Notes under the pieces: model-generated
What the model was told of the DNA's origin: nothing
The model's input: only the letters and a program-made list of their open reading frames with translations
Database searches by the model: none
DNA from: Henckelia pumila
Lineage: Eukaryota > Streptophyta > Magnoliopsida > Lamiales > Gesneriaceae
Reading direction: 5' to 3'
Assembly: GCF_033568475.1 (NCBI RefSeq)
Contig: NC_133123.1
Span: 5,146,001 to 5,210,000 of the forward strand
Length of the DNA stretch: 64,000 nucleotides
Position numbers and translations under genes: made by a program
Part shown: piece by piece, positions 21,894 through 32,691 of the stretch
How positions within the stretch are numbered: position 1 is the first letter of the stretch
Layout of the letters: each line of letters opens with the position of its first letter

Positions 21894-24806
21894 TGTAAGG
21901 CCCGTAAATATTAAGTTCTTAATGACGGGATTTAAGATTTAAATTCCGGATATGAGAAAATATTTATTTGAAGAAGTTAAGAAATGTGGAATTGCAATTT
22001 CGGGTCAGAAATATTTAATTTGAGGATTTTCGGATTTTAAGAAGTTTATTATCCGAAATTCTTAAATTAAAAGATTAAAAATATTTGCAATTGATATTTA
22101 TGGAATTTAAGATGTGAATTCCAAGATGATAAATATCAATAATGAATTTTGAGGATAAATCCGAGAAAGGGCCAATTTGCAAATATTGAGCAATTCAGGG
22201 ACTAAAGTGCAATAATGTCCGAAATGATTTAATTTTAATCCAAGAATATTTAATTTGAGAATATTTAGAGTTTAGACTTGAATTCTAATATTCTTAAATT
22301 ATTTAGAATTGAAATTGAATTAAATCGCTTGTTCAGGGACTGAATTGCAATTAGGCCAAAGTTCAGGGACCAAAGTGCAATTTTGTTTGCAACTTGCCAT
22401 ATAAAAACGTGTAATCTTTAGGAAATGGGCATATTGCAGCCCAAACTTCAGAAGAAAACGAGAGAAGGGAAAATGAAGGGGTTTCAACCATTTTTGCCTT
22501 TTCGAGTCCCGATTAAATTCAATCCGCCCGGTAGAATTTCCGATTGATCATATATTTGCGATCACAACTTCGAGTGCTACGTTTTGACGTAAGTTTTATG
22601 AAGATCTACCATGTTTGAATTTTATGTTGTTGTTAGAATTAAGATTTGATTGTATAAACATGTTCTAGCATATACGACGATAGTATATCTAAGACGGATC
22701 GAGAAAAGATCGTCGTTTGGATATGTTTTGGAATATTGAAAGAATTATAGCAATTCTGATTTTTAGGGGATGATGTTCACGTTATTTGCTGCTAGAAGTG
22801 GTGATGATATGTGATTGATATGATTGTCTAAATGATGTTTAAGCTTTTGGATAGACCGAAATCATATCGTTACGCCGCCGGTTTAAGATTTTGAATTGAT
22901 ATGTATTATCAATGTCTAAAGCTCATCCTCAAGTGTTTAGTGGATGAATTGAATATGCAATTGAGTTTAGAATGATATTTGAATCGAAAGAATTATCGAA
23001 GTCGAATAGTTGCGACGTCGGTTTGAATTCCGATTGTATTAGTCAGATTTGAAATGTATCAGCTTTAAAGAAACATCGATTCAGATTGGAAATTGATGTT
23101 TAGATATGCTATACATTATTTCAGATTTGACTTGAAGATTATCGAAGTTGAATTGACGAGTTCGAGTTCGAATGACTTGAAGTATTTGAAGTTGAATCAA
23201 GAATACCTTCAAGTAGCACTGATTGAAATAAGCATAATTTGATGTCAGATTTGGACAGCTTGTAGTTGATCAAGAATTGACAGAGTGTCAGCTATTTGAA
23301 TCAGAAATGCAGGTATGAATAGACATTAATAAGATGGGCAGAATAACTCGAGATTGTTTTGCTTATCGAGTTGCCTAAAATCACATATTTGCCTGTTTTT
23401 ATATATGTTATGGTTTACGTTTACATAAATGGGATAGATTATTCAGAATAGCTATTTTCTTGAATTTCCCAGAACATTTATGTAAATGTTTACCTGTGTA
23501 AGCTGATTTGTATTATTTGCTGTATTGAACATGTTTTACATGTTTTATGAGATGCTTGCAGATTTATTGCTATCTTTATGTGATTAGCTGCTTTGTTTTG
23601 CTTAGTTGGTTATTGAGCAAGTGTTCAAGGTGTTTTATAGCTTTTAATGCATACAGCTTATGTTGCATTCATCTTGAACTCCAGCCTTAATAGCACAAAG
23701 GGCAGCCATCGCCTAGAGTGCAGATAACGTTTGGAGAGCTGTAGTGAGTGGCATAGAATGTAGATTTATTTCTAGAGTCAGCTTGACTCATGGCACAGAA
23801 TATGGATTTATGTTCAGAGCCAGAAGACTCACTATAGTTGCACCAAAGTCAGAGGAGTAAAATACTTGATGCTGCCTCGAATGGGCGTGTCGGTAGTTTG
23901 AGAGCTATTTTATTCCTCGGGATCCAAAGAACCAAGCTTTATTGATATCAGCTTTGCTAGCCTATCCTTTGGCACATGCATTGCATTTATGCATTAACCT
24001 AGAGATTTTTATGGTTTAGATTATGCGTTTATAAATGCTAGCATGTTATGTTATTATATGGTATTCAAGATGTGAATTAGTTTATATGCTTAAATGATGT
24101 ATATGCATGCTATTCATACTGAGATTTATTCTCTCCGGCTGTTGCTTTATTTGTATGTGTGCATTGCATCAGGTTGGGGGCATGATCAAGCTAGAGTTGG
24201 CTTGGATAGCATCAAGAAGAGTTTTAGCAAGTGAGGACTCGGGTTTAGCAGAAAGACTCGTACTTGTATTACTTATACATGTTAGAGAGCAAGAACCTTT
24301 ACATAGGTTGTTTATGTCAAGTATAGATTTTTACTTGAGAATTCATGTATTCTAGACCACTTGATATTAGTTTGAATGCATGTAAATATATAGAATCATG
24401 TTGAAAGAGTGTATGGATGTTTGAGATTTGATATACCATGTTTCATAGTTGGAATGGTTGTTTTTATCAGCAAATGAAGTCTGCAGCATTCTGAAGCAGA
24501 GTAGCTCGCTCGATCGGTAGAATATGCCGGATCGAGCGAGGCCTTTATTTTCCAAAGCAGAGAAATCAATTTTCTTTTTCGCTCGATCGGTAAAAGTTCA
24601 CCAATCGAGCGAGACCAAAAATGTTGCAGACCGAGAGTTTTTATGTTGCGCTCGCTCGATCGGGCAAGTTTCACCGATCGAGCGAGACACTGTGTTTTAA
24701 AAAAAAAAATTAGCTCTTGGTTTGAATATTTTTTTTTTGGCTATGATTAATTGCTTATTAATCGTTTATTGTCCTAAGATGAGATTAGCAACCCGAGGTC
24801 CCCACA
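21894..24806 (+). repeat. 3' LTR of the gypsy element (2,913 bp)
   Basis: It is a direct copy of 15,277-18,203 with scattered substitutions and small indels. The triple palindrome array recurs at 24,504-24,686. Its last bases CCCCACA are followed by the CATTT target copy. Confidence 0.93.
24504..24686 (+). repeat. Triple palindrome array in the 3' LTR
   Basis: The same three GCTCGATCGGT/ACCGATCGAGC inverted repeats as in the 5' LTR. The first has a repaired arm (CGCTCGATCGG) and the second one arm mismatch (ACCAATCGAGC). Confidence 0.9.
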
Positions 24807-24811
24807 CATTT

Positions 24812-25023
24812 GGACCCGAGTTGAGCTCGAACTACTAGAACGATTTTGGGCAGTAGGGGCAGAGAAAGCATGTTTTTTCTTTTGGTATGCATCATAAGCT
24901 CTCAATGCATTCTCTCTAATGGGAAATGATCTGTGCAATGAACCATTATATCCATTAACTTGCTCCCAACATTCTTCCCAACTATTATAAATACCGGGGA
25001 TATATCCTTCAAAAACCACATAT
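24812..25023 (-). pseudogene. MULE second gene, 5' part: viroplasmin/RNase H1 hybrid-binding domain
   Basis: The minus strand reads a YVVFEGYIPGIYNSWEEC segment continuing through QVNGYNGSLHRSF and ENALRAYDAY. This is the Cauli_VI (caulimovirus viroplasmin) fold, known in cells as the N-terminal RNA/DNA hybrid-binding domain of RNase H1. A serine-rich linker follows, then the gypsy insertion at CATTT. The domain opens just after an acceptor-like AAATGTAG at about 25,036. The ATG lies either four bases inside the exon (25,019) or in an upstream exon. No RNase H catalytic domain follows; the tail is the coiled coil at 15,102-15,276. Transcription would start in the right TIR, so the gene belongs to the MULE and not to a virus. 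Confidence 0.72.
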
Positions 25024-25324
25024 GTTTTTTCCTACATTTCAATAAACAAACATTTCAAAACATAAATTATACTCAAATAATATAGATTGTCAACATTCGA
25101 ATAGAAAGCTGAACATCGAATCAAAGCGCTAACCATTATCGTACAGAAAGCAAGCTACGACACTGCTGCAATAATGTAAACAATAGCGTCAGCATATACA
25201 CATATACACGATACAATCCCATAAAAGAATCAGTATGTCTTCCACTTGGAGTAAGAAATACAACTCGTACACATATCAGAAAACTTGCTGCAAAATATGA
25301 AACATTGCTTCTCAAAATACCCTG
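25024..25324 (-). other. Leader/intron of the MULE second gene
   Basis: AT-rich sequence between the viroplasmin-domain exon and the right TIR, with an acceptor-like end next to 25,025. No coding is recognised. Confidence 0.4.
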
Positions 25325-25808
25325 AATCTATTTTGAATCAACAAAAAGAGAAACAAAACATACCTAATGAAATCTCGGGATTCCATGAAATCTCACCACT
25401 AGATTGGGATCGGTAGCATAAAAAAAAAGTAACAAAGAATATGAAACATAAAAAAAAAACTTACATTTGCTACTCTCGAATTTGTTGGGTTCCTGTCGCT
25501 TTCCGTTGCCGACCAATGGCCGGTGGTCCGATGGGTTTGGAGCAAAGGGAAAGGTGAATCTTGGGGATTAGGGTTTGCCAATTTCAGAGAATGGTGTGTT
25601 GAAGTCTTCGATTTGGGCGTATATTGGTGTTTCCCGACTCATGTGCTTTGCACGTGACTAATCCGTTATCTCTTAACAGCACAGTTGACGCCAGGGATGT
25701 ATATTGGAAATCAAAGTTAGAATAAGGGACATGAATGACACCGAAATATTTTGAGGGACATAAATGGGAAAACAAATGAACTATAAGGATATTTTAAGGT
25801 TTTATCCC
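25325..25808 (-). repeat. Right terminal inverted repeat of the MULE (about 484 bp)
   Basis: It is the reverse complement of the left TIR. It includes the same splice-donor-like AATGTAAGT, in minus orientation, near 25,466. Both TIRs can therefore provide a promoter and a spliced leader, one for each gene. Confidence 0.93.
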
Positions 25809-25902
25809 TCAATGAACCAAGAAGTGTACAAGTAGGAAAAAAATTAGACATTTAGAATTCGACACAATCAATATACATCTATGCTTGGTGAGTAAAATAT
25901 GG

Positions 25903-26465
25903 TAGAGGTGATCACGGTGCAATTTTGCGGTTTTTTCGAAGAAATTCAAACTGAATTGCCACTTGCGATTCGGTTATATTTTATTTTTTTTAATTACGGT
26001 TTTGCATGTAAAATCGGTTTTGTGGTTTGGGTGATTTTAAGCGGTAGTTGTCAATTCGAGATTTTTTTTTTATGATAAGTAAAATGAAAAAAAAAATGAA
26101 CTACTCACATTGTTTTAAATAATGAATGAAAACTATAATAAACAAAATAAAACTATATAAAAAATAATTAAGCGACAAAATAACAAGAGAGAAAGAGAGA
26201 ACAAAAATTGAAGGAGAGTTGAGAGAGTAGAAGTGACACAAATAAGAAATATATTGTGTATATAGTGCTAGTTAATAAATATAACTCTAGTTAAATAAAA
26301 TTATACATGGTAGATTGGTGGTGCGGTTTTGACCAAATATTGGGGGCGGGACGGTTTTCTTTTCTTTTTTTTCCTAACCGCGATTATTTTAAAAAAAATG
26401 AAATACAACGATGCGGTGCGGTGCGATCGGTTCGGGCGGTTTTTGAAAAATTTTGATCACCCCCA
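25903..26465. mobile_element. hAT-type MITE
   Basis: The 563-bp element has ends TAGAGGTGATCAC and, inverted, TGGGGGTGATCA. It is flanked by a perfect 8-bp target duplication AAATATGG (25895-25902 and 26466-26473). The termini and the 8-bp duplication are those of the hAT superfamily. GC-rich subterminal repeats (GCGGTGCGGTGCG) at the right end are probable transposase-binding sites. It has no transposase. Confidence 0.88.
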
Positions 26466-26473
26466 AAATATGG

Positions 26474-27564
26474 TAATATTGATAATGAATCTCGAGGTAA
26501 GATTTTGTAAGATTTTAATACAAAATACCCAATTTTGATGCATAAAATTATATTTGTAATTAAATTTTTTTAAAACCTAATCAAATTTGTCAATAAACAC
26601 GAATTTAATAAGTTATTAATCACATACACCAAACATATTTTATTCAAAAAAAAGGTTGACAAATTAGAGTTTGATAACTTCAAGCTAAAGTTGTGGAACA
26701 TTTTACAAGGTTTTGGCGCAACTACGGGAGAGGTTGACCAATCGATACAATAATTTATTGCCGGTTATTGTCATGTAACGCATTGGTTTCATAAATCGTG
26801 GCAAAAAAAATACAGGAATAAATATGTTTTTAATATTGTTTGTGTCAATTGGATATATTTTTCCTTCTATGTGAACGAACGATTAAATTATTATTTTTAA
26901 TACAAACAAATAAATGATAAGAAAGACACCCAAAAGATAGTATTATAATAATTTTGTGTCGTTTAAAATTTAATACAAACAAGATAAATTATTAAAGAAT
27001 ATTTAATGATCAACGGGATAAAATAACATTAACGAATATTAATGGGAAATATACAAGATATAACTACCATAACTAATAAAACAAGGATTGTACCAACTTT
27101 CTTCATAAAATGTACTGCAATATTCTTAATACTTTAAAGTTTTTCTCAAATCTCTAAAAAAATAAATTCTCTCTAAGTTTGTGACTCATACTTTGATCTG
27201 AACATCGAAATGATCGCGCCAAAGTAACTCAAGTCATTAGAGATTTAATTTGAGAAAGTTGTCAAATCTACATCAGCCTTTTCAATTGATAACGTATCAC
27301 GCCATTGTGTATTTGTGTTGGTCTTATTGTGGGAAAAAATAACTGTTACCAGAAATATTGAACCATATAAAAATTTATCAGATAAATTTATTTTATTTTA
27401 AATTAATAAGAATCTGGGCTACAATATGATTTAATAAGAAAGCATTTATTGGAAGTGGCAAACTAATTAAAAAATAATGTTGAGGGCGAGACGAAAATTT
27501 GTCTCCCAAAAATGCATTTATTATTACATGTTAAATTTTAATTTGAAAAACACCACCCACACAC

Positions 27565-27568
<4 letters not shown>
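26474..27568. other. AT-rich intergenic DNA
   Basis: About 1.1 kb with no gene, long ORF or recognisable repeat end. Confidence 0.5.

Positions 27569-27625
<57 letters not shown>
27569..27625. repeat. (AT)n microsatellite
   Basis: About 28 uninterrupted AT units, 20 bp before the next MITE. Confidence 0.95.
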
Positions 27626-27626
<1 letters not shown>

Positions 27627-27654
27627 TCCCTAATTTCACTTACACTTAAATAAC

Positions 27655-28396
27655 GAGTAAAATTCATTTTGATACATAAACTATTGGTAAAATGTCAAAT
27701 TGGTACATTAACTATTGAAAATGGTTTAATTGATACATAATCAAGTTATAAAGTCAATTTTATCATTTACCTATTTTATTTTAAAGTTGATATTTTTTTT
27801 AAATTAAAATAGATAAACATTTTATTTTTCAAAATTATTTTATTAATACAATTATAAGCATAAATTTATATTTATTTACAATTTATATTATAAAAAAGAT
27901 CGTACTCATTGTACGAAACATTGTAAATATTAATTAATACAAACATACATATACACACATATATATAACAATTGATAAATTACATACTCAAAAATAATAT
28001 ATATTAAAAATATATAATAAAAGATATTTTCTGTTTATCTTATATTAATTAAAGTAATATAAAAATTATTTATACGAGTAACGAATGCGTCTTTTCATTT
28101 ATGCTCTACGAATGTTATGTTAAATATTTTTCGTATACATGATAAAAATATTCTTTTTATAATATAATAATTAGTGAATATGAATATTTATAATAATTAA
28201 TGTATATTTATAATTGTAATTAATATAATAATTTAAAACAAAAAAATATATATGAAGTTCAATTAATCAATTTAATAACAATATTCAACATAAAAACAAT
28301 TTAAGTAAAGTGCAAAATTGATCGTTTGGTCATATACCAATTAAATCATTTTCAATACATTTTATCAATAGCTCATGTACCAAAATAATTTTACTC
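27655..28396. mobile_element. Mutator-type MITE
   Basis: The 742-bp, very AT-rich element has terminal inverted repeats beginning GAGTAAAATT. They extend for about 90 bp with mismatches (shared ACTATTG, AAAATG, TTTAATTG). The flanks carry CTTAAATAAC on both sides (27645-27654 and 28397-28406). A duplication of 9-10 bp with long TIRs points to Mutator. There is no coding capacity. Confidence 0.82.
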
Positions 28397-28479
28397 CTTA
28401 AATAACTAAAAACACATAAAAACAATTATCATATATATCTTAAACATAAAAATATTTGTACTCTATAAAAAGGTGAAAT

Positions 28480-29545
28480 AATCCTCAATGAGATTATCGT
28501 TGAAGACGAGATCATCAACTATGGTAAGCATGAGCTGCAGTTTCTTTATTCCATATCCAATGGTGACCAATTTTGGCTGCACAAGGGGAGAAAAACAAAG
28601 CTTCAGCCTGAGAATATTAACTTAGCACAAGGGGAGAAAAACAAAGCTTCAGCCTGAGAATATTAACTTAGCAGTCGACCAATACGACAGAAACTAAAAA
28701 TGACTGCCATTAAAATTAGCAGGAAATCATACATGCTCCCCAAAAGAGGCCAGCATTTCAACGATCACAGCCTCTTCTAGCTGCTTCACGTCTGTCTCAT
28801 CATCCCATGGTTTCACATCCATGAGAACAGAGGATTTTCCACCTGGATACATTCAATCAGCAGATTTTCAGTACTTAATCCAGTAATTCAACCAGGTCAA
28901 CTCATAGTTCAAGAATTTTTTTTTTCAGAACCAAAGATCGGCATCATGTGAATAAATAATGATTTTGGATTCTATGCTCATATAGTTCGCAGTATTTTAA
29001 ACTCACTCTTTTTCTTTTTGGCGGATTTTTTGCAGCAGCCTCTCTTTTCAGCTGCCTTCTTTTCCTCCTCCTGCTAATCGCCAAAGAGACCCATATCATC
29101 GTCATCATCGTTTCCTGCAGCCTCCTGGAAAAATTTTAAGTAAAATCAGAAAAGTGAAACCAGATTAACTAAACCAATAAGAGATAATATGTGGCATAAG
29201 TTTGGAACAACCCATGCATATCCCAAAGGAATCCCCCCTCCCATCACCTTGCAACACATGTACAGACATGGAAAGCAAATTCAAAACCCCCCTCAAACCA
29301 GCTGAAAATGCACAAAATCACCTATTGAAAAGCCTCCTCAAATCGATGGTAACTTGAAGATTAAGATCGCTAGGCATCAAGTGATATGTATTCTACACAT
29401 AAACAAAGTTACTACCCATATTTGTAAATGTATTCTATACATAAACAAGCTCAAAGAAGCAGCTACCTTGGCTTCCAGCAGGAGCAGCCTCTGAAGGGGA
29501 ACCTTTGCCGCCAAGGCTCAATCCGGCAGCCTTCCCAGGAAACCT
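28480..29545 (-). pseudogene. eEF1B beta/delta (translation elongation factor 1-beta) pseudogene
   Basis: Exon-like segments in the right order on the minus strand match eEF1B beta/delta. They are a linker piece (29,466-29,545, GKAAGLSLGGKGSPSEAAP) and the acidic region (about 29,005-29,125, GNDDDDDMGLFGD then a TAG stop, QEEEKKAAEKR). The guanine-exchange domain is represented by about 28,742-28,850 (GKSSVLMDVKPWDDETD, ending in altered sequence) and by 28,484-28,595 (VTIGYGIKKLQLMLTIVDDL). The last exon ends early and lacks the conserved C-terminal NEYIQSCDIVAFNK region. The GST-like N terminus was not found. The internal stop, altered exon end and missing ends make it a pseudogene. Intron positions are kept, so it arose by DNA duplication and not by retroposition. 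Confidence 0.8.
28579..28670. repeat. Exact 46-bp tandem duplication
   Basis: GCACAAGGGGAGAAAAACAA and the following 26 bases occur twice in a row with no difference. The repeat lies at the intron/exon border of the eEF1B pseudogene. Confidence 0.95.
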
Positions 29546-31198
29546 GTACAATATTCATGCCAAAAGCATAACGATCGAGAGTCAATTCAAGAGTAAATAC
29601 CAAAAATGATGAAAAATAAACTGCATAAGAAGTCACTCACGAGGAACTTCAACAAATTAAATTTCTTGTCGAGACCCAATATGGAGATGTAATAGTTTTC
29701 TCAAGTTTCAGAAAGATTGAATATCAAAGTTAACAGCTTTTGAACTATTCAGACTTCTTTGGATAATGGGACATAATGTTTGAAGGACTCTGTCGTAAAA
29801 GTATTTGAACATTGTTAGTAAACATCTAGCTATTCATTTTATTTTCTGGTGTAAACGAAACAAAAAGCAAATCTAAGAACGTAGATCAAAGAAAACGTAG
29901 CTGAAGTTGTCCAGAACGTATAAACAAACAAAAGGGAAAAACCCCAAAGAAGCGATCCCGCAGCATGTGTAAGCAGAGAAAATATGAACGAACAACAGCG
30001 CAAACCTGCACAAAGTTTTCCACTGTAAACAAATCAAAACCTATATCAACAAACATAGATCACATTTTACAACAGATGGGAAAAAACCAAAAGAGGAAAA
30101 ATTGTTTTAAACAAGACAAAACACAAATATAAACACATAAATCACATATGTTGTACACTATCCGTAGGAGAAAAAACCAGAAACAAAAACCCAGACGAAG
30201 CTTTTCAGTAAAACACAGATCTAAAAATTTATATAACATTTTGCAACAGGTGTAAGCAAACAAAGGTAAAAAAAATTGGAGAGTAACAAACTCGTTACCA
30301 GTACAAAGTTTCCAAATCCCAAATAGAAGCCACACGAAAAGCAGTTCTGAAAATATAAAGCAAATTTTACAACACTTGGATGCAAGAGAAGGGTAAAATA
30401 ACAGATAAGAAACAAGTCACCCGTACAATTTGTTTCAAACTCCGAAATAGAAGGCACACGAACTGTCTGAAGAATGATATAACGGCCGGTTCAGATAAAA
30501 TGACGAGCGGCGGAAGAGCATAGCGTAAGGCTCAAAACGAAAGATAGGGAGAGATGAGAATGTTGAATGTTAGATTATGAAAGAAAACCACAAACAAAAT
30601 GAAGAGAGGCAAGAGACGGTGATCACCGATCCTCTCCACCATTCTTCTTTCAACACATTTGATCATGGTTAAACATCGTGAGAGAAGAAATGACACGTGG
30701 CTATTGAATGACCGGGAACCGGAGGGAAACTGGCCGCTCTCAACTTATTCACGCTTTCATATATGTAGATATTTCCAGGAAATATTTTTTTGGGACAGCT
30801 CTTCAAGAAACGCTTGATTTTAGATCTCATTTGATCTGATGATTTCTTCAAACACTTGTCTTCTAACCAATTCGTCAACTCAGGCAATCTCCGCACTTAG
30901 AATGCAACGGGCAGGCTTGTGATTACTATCAGTCACATTCATGCAAATTAAGCTGTCCAAGATGTCTAGTAGCCTCAGAAAAAAGGAGAAAGGAAGTCTA
31001 AAATACGCTGAATATCTGAGAATACATTCACATGAGTAGGTAATCATGAGAAATTAAATATTTCAGAACAAGAAAGAGAGCTTCAGAATAATCCCTGGCT
31101 GCCATTATTAGGAATAAAACGGGCAAGAAAATTACTGTACGATAGAGGAGACAAAAGGGCAGTCTAAGCTGCAGGTAGACGTCAAAGCTGAACGGTTA
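29546..31198. other. Interval between the two pseudogenes
   Basis: No coding is recognised. It includes degenerate tandem repeats (29,930-30,470) and AT-rich sequence. The missing 5' exons of the eEF1B pseudogene should lie here if they survive, but I cannot identify them. Confidence 0.45.
29930..30470. repeat. Degenerate tandem repeats of about 120 bp
   Basis: Units share TTTTACAACA or TTTTGCAACA, then GGAAAAA/GGTAAAA. They also share (C/A)C(A/C)GTACAA...TTCC/TTTC and AAATAGAAG(C/G)CACACGAA. The clearest pair is 30,285-30,345 against 30,410-30,465. Confidence 0.6.
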
Positions 31199-32165
31199 TC
31201 AAAATACTCTGTCACACCAGGCAGGTATTTGTTTCTTCTCCCCAGAATCATATCCTAACAGCACAAACAAACCATGATTAGATCTCTCACAAAAATAGTT
31301 TTGAACATAATAATAATTAATCTATCGTATCAAGGCCATCCATAGATACTGAAATACAAAAGTGTTGGATTCCAGTTCCAGTTCCAGTTCAAGTTCAAAT
31401 ACATATATTCAAGGAATTATAACCACCATCATGAGATTGTGGACAAGGTACAACAAATATTTCATCCTGATACCTGCCAAACCTGGTTGGTGCTTTTCGA
31501 ATTTATAAGATGGAGGAAATCCAATATAAACTTCCCAAGTTCCTTGAAAGACATTTCCTGCTTCCATTTCTACTCTCAACTGATCTCTTTCTTTAAGCCA
31601 GTCAAAGCATCTCTGAGAAACAAACATTGTAAGACATGACACCAAGACGATGGTAGAAATCTCCAAGAAACACAACCACGTCAGCCTCAGAAAGCTCAGG
31701 CATTCCTTCCACAGGGTTAATTTCCATAGCCTGCACAAGCATAAGCGTTTAAAATTTCTTACCATTTGAAACAGAAGGAGGCTTTCTTACATAATGCGAC
31801 TATGAAAATTTGAAACAGTAAAAAAATAAATAAAATGGCAGCAGTATGAACCAGAGTATTTACATGCATTTGTCACGCGAAGCATTTGGATAGCAGATGA
31901 AACCCCAGCTGCAACAAAAAGGATAATTGGCAAAGCAAACAATTAACATGTGCAAAAAATATTCTACTAGGCAAGCAAACGAGATAAGAATAAATACAAC
32001 ACCATACCAGAAGCAGCATGTAAAAGGTTAGATGGCTGGAAAAACCATTGTTCGCCTATATGCATGGTCAAGATCAGCATTTCGGCGATTGACAGCTTCT
32101 GCATGTGCAGTGAAATTCACAAAGCACATGACTTGACCGTAAATTCTCATCCTCGGACCAACAGC
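31199..32165 (-). pseudogene. Type II inositol-polyphosphate 5-phosphatase fragment (FRA3/5PTase12-14-like)
   Basis: Several degraded exons of the catalytic domain are in order. About 32,035-32,165 reads [20 protein letters not shown]. About 31,670-31,740 reads [21 protein letters not shown] small deletion and frameshift follows, then about 31,480-31,620 reads [20 protein letters not shown] and [16 protein letters not shown]. About 31,199-31,260 reads GYDSGEKKQIPAWCDRVF followed by stops. PAWCDR is the 5-phosphatase signature. These are the enzymes that remove the 5-phosphate from inositol phosphates and phosphoinositides. The N-terminal WD40 repeats of this subfamily were not found. The frameshift and stops make it a pseudogene. 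Introns are partly recognisable. Confidence 0.78.
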
Positions 32166-32691
32166 TCCCTGACAAGAGAGTATTAAATTAGTTTAATAAC
32201 AAAGATGGAAAATTTTAACATATGATAAGAGAGGAATATACCAAGTAATACTAAGTCTACACCCATTCGTCAATGAGATTCTTCAGATCCAAATCCAAGA
32301 CCATCGCCGGATTTCTGCAAGAAATATAAAGTAACAGCTGACGGCAACTTCAAAAGATTCATTTTCTGTTCTGAGAAACAGAGAGACAGATTATAGACAT
32401 ACAGGAGGGGTGCAAGTGGCTGACTTGGCTGAGATTCCATTGGTCCTCCTCCTCTGAAAAACAAGCTGCGGAAGCCAGATCAAAGCAAAGAGCAAATAAA
32501 CACGAGTATGACAGCATGGTCCAAGTCAATACCCATCCATCTCCAAATTCAACTTCATTCATTTTTTTTGTTTTCCCTCCAGAATTCTTGTTCCCACATG
32601 ATGCTCTTTCATAGAAGTTGGTCTAAGCAATAGAAGCCTCGTGCAAATGGACGAGCAACAACAGAATATGTTGCAGCAATGTGGTGGATCC
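32166..32691 (-). other. Interval between the 5-phosphatase pseudogene and the PPR gene
   Basis: It may hold more upstream remnants of the 5-phosphatase gene and the PPR 3' UTR. Short minus-strand frames exist (for example 32,359-32,562), but none resembles a known domain. Confidence 0.35.

Larger units (their letters stand above)
15277..24806 (+). mobile_element. Ty3/gypsy-derived LTR element, non-autonomous, nested in the MULE
   Basis: The 9,530-bp element is bounded by TG...CA and a 5-bp target duplication CATTT. The LTRs are 2,927 and 2,913 bp and look about 97-98% identical in the stretches compared. An initiator-tRNA-Met primer site follows the 5' LTR. A TCGAGGACGAAATC box and a purine tract precede the 3' LTR, as in Tekay/Del-type chromoviruses. 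The 3.7-kb interior has no long ORF. It still shows a gag remnant and an integrase remnant in the right order; protease, reverse transcriptase and RNase H were not found. High LTR identity with such decay points to mobilisation in trans. Confidence 0.92.
12261..25808 (+). mobile_element. Mutator-like element (MULE) with long TIRs, hosting a nested gypsy element
   Basis: The termini are GGGATAAAACC and its reverse complement, and the inverted repeats run about 480 bp. A perfect 9-bp duplication TCAATGAAC flanks the element (12252-12260 and 25809-25817), which is the Mutator hallmark. Without the nested retrotransposon it would be about 4.0 kb. It contains a truncated MURA-like transposase gene transcribed inward from the left TIR. 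A second, unrelated gene is transcribed inward from the right TIR, a convergent two-gene plan like that of maize MuDR. The transposase is broken and the second gene is split, so this copy is non-autonomous. Confidence 0.93.

Noticed and set aside
24107-24355. Protein-coding ORF inside the gypsy LTRs (also at 17,550-17,750)
   Set aside because: The frames in the two LTRs differ in length and start, contain no recognisable domain and are expected by chance in 2.9-kb LTRs.
24812-25023. Endogenous caulimovirus because of the viroplasmin-type domain
   Set aside because: The domain lies inside a MULE with matching TIRs and is transcribed from its TIR. No movement protein, coat protein or pararetroviral reverse transcriptase is near. 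Cellular RNase H1 proteins have the same domain.
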